This document shows, piece after piece, positions 1 through 5,509 of a DNA stretch of 7,356 nucleotides. The position numbers were made by a program, and so were the translations under genes. The stretch comes from VXNE01 sp964518405 (lineage in GTDB: Bacteria > Pseudomonadota > Gammaproteobacteria > Pseudomonadales > Azotimanducaceae): NCBI GenBank assembly GCA_964518405.1, contig CAZFGB010000201.1:1-7356 (forward strand). The letters run 5' to 3'. Within the stretch, counting starts at the first letter, position 1. Each line of letters begins with the position of its first letter. The notes under the pieces were generated by a model. That model was given only the letters and a program-made list of their open reading frames with translations. It searched no databases and was not told the origin of the DNA.

Positions 1-670
1 GTTCCAGCACGCCCTCTTCGATCTGCGCGGGTATGCTGGCGGACTTGCCCGGTATATCCACCTCGTGGGCGACCGATCCATTGTGATAGAAGGTTGCGCG
101 AACCGGCGGTATGCCGATGTCCTCGTCGCCTTCTCTGGCCAGGAATACGCGCAACAGGGCCTGGTCGCCTTCAATCAGGGCGACGGGGTCGCCGACCGCC
201 AGACCGAGGGCCCGAGCGAGGGGCGCTCCCAGCATGATCCCCCCCTCGCCCTCGAACAGTGCGTCGAGGGAGCCCCGCACCGTGCTGTCCGCGATCAGAT
301 CGAGACCGTCCACGCCGTTCCGGTCCACGCCGAGCAGCGCCAGGGCGGTGGCGGCTCCGCCGCGCGAAATCATCGCGGGTCCCTGGAATACCCGGGCAAC
401 ATGGAGGATGCCGTCCGAAGCAGTCGGCACATGGCGCGCATCGAAGTCCGCGTCCGGAGGCGGAAACACCAGCGCGTGAGGCACGGCGCCCAGCAACCGG
501 GTCTTCAACTCGCGGTCGAAGCCGTTCATCACGCTGACCACCACCGTCAGCACCATCACCCCGAGGGCGAGCCCCGCGAACGAGACCCAGTTGACGAAGG
601 ACGCGTAATGACTGGGACGCGACGTCAGGTAGCGCCGCACCATCCAGAACATGTTCGGCAGGTGCATCAT
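1..670 (-). CDS. lolE: Lipoprotein-releasing ABC transporter permease LolE-like (LolC/LolE family), 3' end missing
   Basis: Inner-membrane permease of the LolCDE complex, which releases lipoproteins to the periplasmic carrier LolA. The 223 visible codons start with tandem ATGs (670 and 667) and run open off the left edge. Residues about 23-50 form the first membrane helix, followed by the family hallmark VSVMNGFDREL and GAVPHALV, which resembles E. coli LolC/LolE. The periplasmic domain follows, including LGAPLARALGLAVGDPV. No LolC-type proline-rich hook is visible after VGDPVAL. This, with its position third after lolC and lolD, favours LolE, although the first helix itself looks LolC-like. 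The stretch after residue about 165 (FLAREGDEDIGIPPV onward) does not obviously match the family. It starts 13 bp after the lolD stop with no convincing Shine-Dalgarno, so translational coupling is likely. ATG at 652 (MFWMVRRYL) is an alternative start. Family confident; the C versus E label is inferred. Confidence 0.85.
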   Translation of the reverse strand, partial: MMHLPNMFWMVRRYLTSRPSHYASFVNWVSFAGLALGVMVLTVVVSVMNGFDRELKTRLLGAVPHALVFPPPDADFDARHVPTASDGILHVARVFQGPAMISRGGAATALALLGVDRNGVDGLDLIADSTVRGSLDALFEGEGGIMLGAPLARALGLAVGDPVALIEGDQALLRVFLAREGDEDIGIPPVRATFYHNGSVAHEVDIPGKSASIPAQIEEGVLE

Positions 671-683
671 GAACGCCGGCGCA

Positions 684-1361
684 TCAGGTCAGGACACCGT
701 CCTCAAGCACGAGCGTCCGGTCGACGCGCGCAGCCAGGCCCTCGTCATGGGTCACGACCACGAATGCTGTTCCGGTGGCCGCGACGAGCCGATCGATCGC
801 TTCCAGCACGCGCTCGGCGCTGCGCCGATCGAGATTGCCCGTCGGTTCGTCGGCGAGAACGACGCGCGGCTTGCCGGCCAGCGCGCGAGCGACCGCCACG
901 CGCTGGCGCTCCCCGCCGGAAAGTTCGTGCGGCCGATGACCCGCGCGCTCGGACAATCCCACGGAATGCAGCAGCGCGCGGATATCGTCGGCCACCTCAC
1001 GCATGGCCGCACCCCCGACCAGCCGGGGCATGGCGACGTTTTCGAACGCGGTGAACTCCGGCAACAGATGGTGGAACTGGTACACGAACCCCATGTGGGC
1101 GTTGCGCAACGCCGCGCGCCGCGCGGGACTCGCGGCGGTCATGTCTTCGCCCATGACGCGCACGCTGCCGGCATCGGGGTCCAGGAGCCCGGCGAGAACA
1201 TGCAGCAACGTGCTTTTGCCGGAACCGGACTGGCCAACGATGGCCAGTTTCTCGCCTGCCGACACGTCGATCCCGGCGCCGGTGAGGACTTCGATCCGCG
1301 TACTCCCCTGCCGGTAGGCCTTGGTCAGGTTCCTGCCGCAAAGCGGCGGCGCGTCATTCAT
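684..1361 (-). CDS. lolD: Lipoprotein-releasing ABC transporter ATP-binding protein LolD
   Basis: Cytoplasmic ATPase that powers lipoprotein extraction by LolCDE. The 225 residues match the family length. Walker A is GQSGSGKST (43-51). The Q-loop region YQFHHLLPEFTAFENVAMP (94-112) is highly characteristic of LolD rather than of other small ABC ATPases. The signature LSGGERQRVAVARAL lies at 147-161, Walker B VVLADEP at 167-173 followed by TGNLD, and the H-loop histidine at 205 (VVTHD). All catalytic elements are intact. The ATG at 1361 overlaps the end of lolC by 8 bp (ATGAATGA), with GAGG about 9 nt upstream inside lolC. The stop lies 13 bp before lolE. The overlaps imply co-translation, as expected for subunits of one complex. 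Confidence 0.96.
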   Translation of the reverse strand: MNDAPPLCGRNLTKAYRQGSTRIEVLTGAGIDVSAGEKLAIVGQSGSGKSTLLHVLAGLLDPDAGSVRVMGEDMTAASPARRAALRNAHMGFVYQFHHLLPEFTAFENVAMPRLVGGAAMREVADDIRALLHSVGLSERAGHRPHELSGGERQRVAVARALAGKPRVVLADEPTGNLDRRSAERVLEAIDRLVAATGTAFVVVTHDEGLAARVDRTLVLEDGVLT

Positions 1362-2580
1362 GGCGCAAGACCTCGGCGGGATTCAGCCGGCCCGCATGCC
1401 AGGCCGGATACAGCGCCGCCGCCAGGCTGAGGCCGCAGGCCGTGGCCGCGACCCGGCCGATGTCGGCGGCCGCGAACTCCACGGGCAATCTATGCACGAA
1501 GTACTCGCCCATCAGATCGAGGTTCCAGGTTTCCTGCGCCCACCGATAGCCGTCCTCGGTCAGTGCTCCCAATCCGAGTCCAAGCACCAGTCCGAGTCCG
1601 ACGCCCAACAGCGAAACCAGCAGGCCGAGGACAATGAAGACGCCCACGATCAGGCTCGAATTCGCCCCCAGCGTACGCAGGATCGCCACGTCCGACCTGC
1701 GTTCGTTGACGATCATGACGAGGCTCGACACGACATTGAACGCGGCGACGGCCACAAGCAGGGAGAAGATCAGGAACAGCATTCCTTTCGTGACCTGGAT
1801 CGCCCGATACACCGGGCCCATGGAACGCAGCCAGGTGCTCGCGGCGAACTTGTCCGCGCCGACCACCGCGAGCGCCCCTGCCGCGACGGCCGGCGCTTCG
1901 AGCACGGGACCGATGCGCAATTCAAACGCGCGCGAATCCGAAGAAGCGCGGAACAGCCGCTGCGCGTCCTCGATGTGCATATAGGCGACCTGCCCGTCGA
2001 GCTGCGACCAGGTCCTCAAGGTCCCGGCGGCCGCGAGTCTCTTGCGCGCCGGGAACACCCCAAGGGGGGTCAGGGCGATATCCGGCATCACGGCCGTGAA
2101 CATGTCGTTCGGCGCCAATCCCAGTTGCTGCATCAGACCGCGCCCGAGCACCGCGTTGAAGCTTCCCGGGCGCAGGACGTCGATGGTCCCCACCTCGAAA
2201 AATCGTCCGATGACCGGTTCGTACTCGGCGGGGACTATGCCTTTCAGGCGAACCACGGCGACGCCCGCCCCGGTGGAAAGGAGAACCCCGCCAGAAATCA
2301 CCTGTGCGGCATGGTTGACACCGGGCGCACGCAGGAGTTTAGCCGCCACCGCGTCGGGTTCCGCGATCGCCTGCCGTCCCACCAGCGTGACATGCGGCAC
2401 GACGCCGAGAACCCGTTCTTCGAGTTCGCGCTCAAAGCCGCGCACCACGGCCTGCACGTAAAGGAGCACGCCCACCGAGAGCGCGAGGCCCGCCAGGGCC
2501 GAAACGCCGACGAAGGAAACGAATCGGCGGCGGCTTCCCGCATAGCGGAGCCCGACATTGACCGCGAGGGGGCGAAACAA
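1354..2580 (-). CDS. lolC: Lipoprotein-releasing ABC transporter permease LolC
   Basis: Membrane subunit of LolCDE that recruits LolA. The LolC/E architecture is complete: one helix at about 19-44, a large periplasmic domain, then three C-terminal helices (about 267-289, 311-339, 376-393) and the terminal LNPAEVLRHE. Residues about 165-181 (PDIALTPLGVFPARKR) align with the LolA-binding hook of E. coli LolC (as recalled, FTPMGRIPSQR), which identifies it as LolC rather than LolE. The usual MNGFERE after helix 1 is VRGFERELEE here. I chose the TTG at 2580. It gives 408 residues, starts (M)FRPLAVNVGLRY in register with E. coli LolC (MYQPVALFIGLRY, from memory), and has AGGGA 6 nt upstream. A GTG at 2607 would add nine residues but has no Shine-Dalgarno. 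It follows apbE on the same strand and overlaps lolD by 8 bp. Confidence 0.92.
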   Translation of the reverse strand: MFRPLAVNVGLRYAGSRRRFVSFVGVSALAGLALSVGVLLYVQAVVRGFERELEERVLGVVPHVTLVGRQAIAEPDAVAAKLLRAPGVNHAAQVISGGVLLSTGAGVAVVRLKGIVPAEYEPVIGRFFEVGTIDVLRPGSFNAVLGRGLMQQLGLAPNDMFTAVMPDIALTPLGVFPARKRLAAAGTLRTWSQLDGQVAYMHIEDAQRLFRASSDSRAFELRIGPVLEAPAVAAGALAVVGADKFAASTWLRSMGPVYRAIQVTKGMLFLIFSLLVAVAAFNVVSSLVMIVNERRSDVAILRTLGANSSLIVGVFIVLGLLVSLLGVGLGLVLGLGLGALTEDGYRWAQETWNLDLMGEYFVHRLPVEFAAADIGRVAATACGLSLAAALYPAWHAGRLNPAEVLRHE

Positions 2581-2610
2581 AGGAAGTCCCTGTTCAGGCG
2601 CTTTCACCCG

Positions 2611-2639
2611 ATTGTAAAACGACCCGCCTTGGGTTGCGT
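2611..2639 (-). promoter_or_regulatory. Possible internal promoter for lolCDE (-10 TACAAT)
   Basis: On the minus strand, the apbE-lolC gap contains TACAAT (2616-2611), five of six matches to the sigma70 -10 box. Transcription would start near 2605. This would leave a leader of about 25 nt carrying AGGGA before the TTG start of lolC. At 17 bp spacing the -35 position reads ACGCAA, a poor match, so this is weak evidence. It would let essential lolCDE be expressed independently of apbE. Confidence 0.25.
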
Positions 2640-2641
2640 GG

Positions 2642-3643
2642 TCAGTCCGCCGGCCCCAGGAGCGATGCCATCGACGCCGTCGCCCGCGATTCGAGCCCGT
2701 CGTCCCGGCGCACCAGCAAATACGCCGCGAGGTCCTCCGATTCCGCCAGTTCGAGGCCCGCCTCCGGTCCCAGGACGGCGATCGCCGTCGCGTAGCCGTC
2801 CGCCCACATGGCGGATGCGTGCACCACCGTGACGGATGCCAGGGCGTGCGTCACCGGCGCTCCCAGGCGCACGTCGATGGTGTGCGAGTACCTCGTGCCG
2901 TCGCGCTCGAAGAAGTTGCGATAGTCCCCCGATGTGGCCACCGCCCCTTCTTTCAACTCCACCAGGCGGTGCGCCGAACCGCTTCCGTCCGGCACCTCGA
3001 TGCCGAGCCGCCAGGGACGTCCCCCGCGGTTCTTCCCGCGAACCCGGATTTCCCCGCCGATTTCCACCAGGTAATCGGCGCAACCGCGCTCCTCGACCAC
3101 CGCCGCCAGCGCGTCGACGCCGTATCCCTTGGCAAGGGCCGAGAGATCGATGCTGACGTCCAGGGTCTTGCGCAGCCGGTTGCCCGCGAGTTCCAGGTAT
3201 CGGAAACCGGTCCGCGCGCGCGCCGCCTCGAGTTCAACGCCATCCGGCCATCGGCGCGCCGGCGTCGGACCGAACCCCCAGACATCGACCAGCGCGCCCA
3301 CCGAAACATCGAAGGCGCCGTCGGACATCTCGCTCAGCATCAGCGCGGTTCGGATGACCTCGGCGAGCGGCGGCGACAGCGTGGACCACCGGCCGACGGG
3401 AGACGCGTTGAATCGAGATATCTCCGAATCGTCGTCCCAGTTCGACATCGAGGCGTTGACGCTGGCCAGTACGGCATCGATTCGGTCGGCATCGAGGTTG
3501 TCGGGACACCGGGCGAGGATCCGATAGGTCGTCCCCATCGTGTGTCCATCGACGGCCTGGTAGCCGCCGCCGCACCCCGCCGCCAGCGCGGCGATCGCCA
3601 GCACATACCAGACATTCAACATTTCGCGCGGCGATTCCTGCAT
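2642..3643 (-). CDS. apbE: FAD:protein FMN transferase (ApbE family lipoprotein)
   Basis: Periplasmic flavin transferase that attaches FMN from FAD to a Ser/Thr of client proteins such as NqrB/NqrC or RnfG/RnfD; no client gene is in the window. Visible motifs: TMGTTY (35-40), DGAFDVSVGALVDVWGFGP (108-126), DLSALAKGYGVD (166-177), EIGGEIR (194-200), SGDYRNF (238-244) and ADGYAT (281-286), whose D282 and T286 match the family's Mg-binding residues. The usual HIIDPxTGxP is SHTIDVRLGAP here, a mild deviation. The N-terminus is a short hydrophobic signal ending in LAAGC, with Cys24 as the lipidated residue. ATG at 3643 gives 333 residues and supplies an arginine in the n-region. ATG at 3622 (326 residues) is the main alternative; neither has a well-spaced Shine-Dalgarno. 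First gene of the apbE-lolCDE cluster. Residue +2 after the Cys is Gly. Confidence 0.92.
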   Translation of the reverse strand: MQESPREMLNVWYVLAIAALAAGCGGGYQAVDGHTMGTTYRILARCPDNLDADRIDAVLASVNASMSNWDDDSEISRFNASPVGRWSTLSPPLAEVIRTALMLSEMSDGAFDVSVGALVDVWGFGPTPARRWPDGVELEAARARTGFRYLELAGNRLRKTLDVSIDLSALAKGYGVDALAAVVEERGCADYLVEIGGEIRVRGKNRGGRPWRLGIEVPDGSGSAHRLVELKEGAVATSGDYRNFFERDGTRYSHTIDVRLGAPVTHALASVTVVHASAMWADGYATAIAVLGPEAGLELAESEDLAAYLLVRRDDGLESRATASMASLLGPAD

Positions 3644-3657
3644 CGGGAGCGGGCCGG

Positions 3658-3671
3658 CGGGCCGCGGCCCG
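3658..3671. repeat. 14-bp perfect GC palindrome in the apbE leader
   Basis: CGGGCCGCGGCCCG is perfectly self-complementary. In RNA it can form a 5-bp stem (CGGGC/GCCCG) with a CGCG loop. It ends 14 bp upstream of the chosen apbE start and lies in the divergent apbE/crotonase intergenic region. It could be an operator half-pair, a leader hairpin, or chance in GC-rich DNA. Confidence 0.4.
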
Positions 3672-3680
3672 TCGAAACGG

Positions 3681-3710
3681 TTGACGTTGATCGAACCCCG
3701 CAGACAAACT
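3681..3710 (+). promoter_or_regulatory. Possible promoter of the crotonase gene
   Basis: TTGACG (3681-3686) matches five of six bases of a sigma70 -35 box. The best -10 at 18 bp spacing is CAAACT (3705-3710), only three of six. The start would be near 3717, leaving a leader of about 40 nt that contains GAGAG upstream of the ATG at 3757. The -35 is good and the -10 poor, so this is tentative and may need an activator. Confidence 0.28.
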
Positions 3711-3756
3711 AGTGAAGCAGCCAGCGGGCGGGTCGGAACCAACGAGAGAGTAGCAA

Positions 3757-4524
3757 ATGGAATTCTGCATCGTCGAAAAGGCCGATCACGTCTTGACGGT
3801 CACCCTTAACCGCCCCGAACGGCTGAATGCGCTGCATCCCCCCGCCAGCGCGGAACTCGGCCAGGTCTTCGACGACTACGCGGACGATGACGACCTGTGG
3901 GTGGCCGTGGTCACCGGTGCGGGCCGCGCCTTCAGCGCCGGGAACGACCTGCGCTACGTGGCCGAAGGCGGCAAGCCATTCCGGACCTCGGGCGGGTTCG
4001 GCGGCCTGACCTCGCGATACGACCTGACCAAGCCGCTCATCGCCTCAGTGAACGGCTTTGCCCTCGGCGGCGGCCTCGAAGTCGCGCTCGCATGCGACCT
4101 CATCATCGCCTCAGAAGACGCCGTGCTCGCGCTGCCGGAGCCGACGGTCGGCACCGGCGCCATCGGCGGTGGACTGCAGCGGCTGCCTCGCATGATCGGA
4201 TCGAAGCGGGCGCTTGGGATGATTCTGACCGGGCGGCACATCACCGCCCGCGAAGGCTACGAACTGGGTTTCGTCAACGCCGTCGTGCCCCGCGACCAGC
4301 TGAAAGAGGAGACCGACAGGTGGGTGGCGCAGATCCTGCGGTGCGCGCCGCTGGCCGTCCGGGCAAGCAAGGACGCCGTGTACCGCAGCCTCGACATCCC
4401 TTCGCTGCCGGACGCGATGGAAGCGCGCTTCGAGTCCGTGCGGGAAATGCTCCACAGCGAAGACTTCCTCGAAGGGGCGAAGGCGTTCTCGGAAAAGCGT
4501 CCCCCTGTCTGGAAGGGCCGGTAA
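3757..4524 (+). CDS. Enoyl-CoA hydratase/isomerase family protein (CaiD-like crotonase)
   Basis: Cytoplasmic crotonase-fold enzyme, most likely hydrating or dehydrating an acyl-CoA. The 255 residues are the normal length for a single-domain member. The oxyanion-hole segments are AFSAGND (58-64) and NGFALGGGLEVA (99-110). Both acids used by enoyl-CoA hydratases are present: E108 in GGGLEVA and E128 in LPEPTVG. The C-terminus FSEKRPPVWKGR closely resembles E. coli carnitinyl-CoA dehydratase CaiD (from memory FAEKRDPVWKGR), so a CaiD-like or short-chain hydratase role is plausible. The exact substrate cannot be read from sequence, and no other beta-oxidation or carnitine gene lies nearby. The ATG at 3757 follows GAGAG at a usable distance. 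It is divergent from apbE and separated from the downstream toxin-antitoxin module by about 146 bp with its own promoter, so it seems monocistronic. Confidence 0.92.
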   Translation: MEFCIVEKADHVLTVTLNRPERLNALHPPASAELGQVFDDYADDDDLWVAVVTGAGRAFSAGNDLRYVAEGGKPFRTSGGFGGLTSRYDLTKPLIASVNGFALGGGLEVALACDLIIASEDAVLALPEPTVGTGAIGGGLQRLPRMIGSKRALGMILTGRHITAREGYELGFVNAVVPRDQLKEETDRWVAQILRCAPLAVRASKDAVYRSLDIPSLPDAMEARFESVREMLHSEDFLEGAKAFSEKRPPVWKGR

Positions 4525-4605
4525 TCGCGCGGATTCGAAGCAAGGGATTGCCAACCCGCGCATCACGGGGCCACAGACCCGAACATCGGCGGACGGGACA
4601 GCTCT

Positions 4606-4634
4606 TTGGCACAGACGGCAAGGTGGTCTATGAT
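4606..4634 (+). promoter_or_regulatory. Sigma70-type promoter of the toxin-antitoxin operon
   Basis: TTGGCA (4606-4611), a 17-bp spacer and TATGAT (4629-4634) each match five of six consensus bases at the ideal spacing. Transcription would begin near 4641. This gives a leader of about 30 nt with AGGTGG (4657-4662) 8 nt before the antitoxin GTG. It is the best promoter match I found in the window. Confidence 0.65.
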
Positions 4635-4645
4635 GGACCAGTACC

Positions 4646-4656
4646 GTTTCCGAAAC
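4646..4656. promoter_or_regulatory. Palindromic operator candidate, site 1
   Basis: GTTTCCGAAAC is a perfect 5-1-5 inverted repeat about five bases after the predicted transcription start. Phd/VapB-type antitoxins repress their own operons through short palindromes near the promoter. A near-copy lies 31 bp downstream, about three helical turns. Confidence 0.5.
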
Positions 4657-4670
4657 AGGTGGATGGAACA

Positions 4671-4946
4671 GTGCTTGGTTCCGAAACTCGTCAAGTCTGG
4701 ACCGTGACCGAAGCGAAGGCACGGCTATCCGAGATTCTTCGTCTGTCGGAAGAAGAAGGACCGCAGCGCATAGGCGCCAGGAAGTCCTTCGTCGTGGTGC
4801 CCGCCCATGTGTGGGATGAGAGGCAATCGCCCCGCGAGTCCCTCGGACGGTGGCTGGTTGAGAACGTGCCGCGAGGCACAAATCTCGAGTCGCCGGACCG
4901 GAGTTCCGACCGTCCCATACCTTTCGTTGACGAAGACAACGCGTGA
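4671..4946 (+). CDS. Antitoxin, Phd/YefM family, partner of the VapC-type toxin
   Basis: DNA-binding, toxin-neutralising antitoxin of a type II module. The 91 residues open with a Phd/YefM-like domain: VWTVTEAKARLSEILRLSEE (9-28), then GARKSFVVVP (35-44). The C-terminal tail, GRWLVENVPRG to RPIPFVDED (about 59-89), is the presumed toxin-binding part. The GTG at 4671 is favoured because AGGTGG sits 8 nt upstream and a strong promoter starts transcription about 30 nt before it. A GTG at 4659 (four residues longer) is possible but would fall inside that Shine-Dalgarno. The TGA overlaps the toxin GTG by 4 bp, which couples synthesis of the two. Autoregulation is suggested by the twin palindromes around the start. 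Family is clear; the cognate pairing rests on the overlap. Confidence 0.87.
   Translation: MLGSETRQVWTVTEAKARLSEILRLSEEEGPQRIGARKSFVVVPAHVWDERQSPRESLGRWLVENVPRGTNLESPDRSSDRPIPFVDEDNA
4677..4687. promoter_or_regulatory. Palindromic operator candidate, site 2
   Basis: GGTTCCGAAAC differs from site 1 at one base, which breaks one pair of the 5-1-5 palindrome. Its centre (4682) is 31 bp from that of site 1 (4651), so both would face the same side of the helix. It lies within the first codons of the antitoxin. Confidence 0.42.
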
Positions 4947-5362
4947 CCGGATATCTTCTGGACACCAACGTCATCTCAGAATTGACGCGGGACGACCCGG
5001 ACCGGCAGGTCGTCGCCTTTCTGTCGAGTGAGCAGGACGTGTGGCTGTCGGTCATCCTCATCCACGAAGTGGCGTACGGCCTGCGGCTGCTCCCTCAGGG
5101 TCACCGCCGCAGCCGCTTGTCCGAAATGCAATCGTCCATTCTGGAGAGCTATGGAGATCGCATTCTGCCGCTGGACAGGACGGGGGCGGAGTGGTCCGCC
5201 GAACTCAGGGCGCAAGCCCGCCTGGCGGGTCGTACCGTCGATCTCGGCGATGCTCTGATCGCCGGCATAGCCAAGGCTCGCGGCTTGACCGTAGTCACTC
5301 GCAACATCGACCATTTCGACGCCCTCGATGTCGAGACCATCAATCCCTGGGAAGCTTCTTGA
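4943..5362 (+). CDS. vapC: Type II toxin, VapC family PIN-domain ribonuclease
   Basis: PIN-domain endoribonuclease; in this family an Mg-dependent RNase whose activity is blocked by its antitoxin. The 139 residues show the PIN acidic set: D7 in LLDTNVISEL, E42 in IHEVAYGLRLL, D103 in DLGDALIAGIA and D123 in TRNIDHFD. The NPWE near the C-terminus is typical of the FitB/VapC subgroup paired with Phd-type antitoxins. All catalytic residues are present, so it should be active. The GTG at 4943 overlaps the antitoxin TGA as GTGA, implying translational coupling and no separate promoter. Its RNA target cannot be inferred from sequence. Confidence 0.93.
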   Translation: MTGYLLDTNVISELTRDDPDRQVVAFLSSEQDVWLSVILIHEVAYGLRLLPQGHRRSRLSEMQSSILESYGDRILPLDRTGAEWSAELRAQARLAGRTVDLGDALIAGIAKARGLTVVTRNIDHFDALDVETINPWEAS

Positions 5363-5436
5363 TCACCTGCGCAGGAAACGATCTCGAACGGGCGGCCCTC
5401 GACCAGCTCGTCGGCTGGCTGCGGGCCGGTCGCGCC

Positions 5437-5455
5437 GGATCACAGGAAGCGATCC
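5437..5455 (+). promoter_or_regulatory. Shine-Dalgarno in the loop of a small inverted repeat before the HepT-like remnant
   Basis: GGATC (5437-5441) and GATCC (5451-5455) can form a 5-bp stem with a 9-nt loop carrying AGGAAG. AGGA (5444-5447) is 8 nt before the ATG at 5456. This is one of the best ribosome sites in the window, and it serves only a 17-codon reading frame. Confidence 0.45.
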
Positions 5456-5509
5456 ATGAGGCTTGAGGCGCGCAAATACTTGTACGACATCCGGCGCCCC
5501 GCAAGGTAG
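5456..5509 (+). pseudogene. Truncated HepT/DUF86-like N-terminus, or 17-aa leader ORF
   Basis: The reading frame MRLEARKYLYDIRRPAR then TAG resembles, from memory, the start of HepT/DUF86 RNase toxins (MR-E--KYL-DI pattern). The remaining roughly 100 residues of such a protein are absent, because the next bases encode a membrane protein. It has a well-placed AGGA 8 nt upstream. Its TAG shares its last base with the GTG (5509) of the membrane gene (TAGTG). No clear MNT nucleotidyltransferase antitoxin, HepT's usual upstream partner, is visible in 5363-5455. A 17-residue match is short, so the remnant interpretation is tentative; a functional leader peptide is the alternative. Confidence 0.38.

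Noticed and set aside
1321..2832. Long plus-strand open frame (503 codons) antisense to lolC and apbE, and another at 65-1054 antisense to lolE/lolD
   Set aside because: Both translate to Arg/His/Pro/Gln-rich sequence with no motif and lie opposite well-identified genes; such mirror frames are expected in GC-rich DNA.
4527..4561. Inverted repeat GCGCGG / CCGCGC after the crotonase stop as a terminator
   Set aside because: The loop is 23 nt, the stem only 6 bp, and there is no T-run; not a convincing intrinsic terminator.
3897..4670. In-frame upstream extension of the antitoxin frame through the crotonase gene
   Set aside because: It is an Arg-rich shadow of the crotonase gene. The promoter at 4606-4634 and the Shine-Dalgarno at 4657 place the real start near 4671.
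4630..4707. 25-codon frame starting MMDQYRF overlapping the antitoxin start
   Set aside because: Its ATG overlaps the -10 box itself, it has no ribosome site, and it is out of frame with the recognised antitoxin.
5359..5466. 35-codon frame starting at TTG on the vapC stop (ITCAGNDLERAALDQL...)
   Set aside because: Codon use looks coding-like, and it could be debris of an antitoxin gene before the HepT-like remnant. I recognise no family, and it has a weak start and no clear ribosome site, so it is not called.
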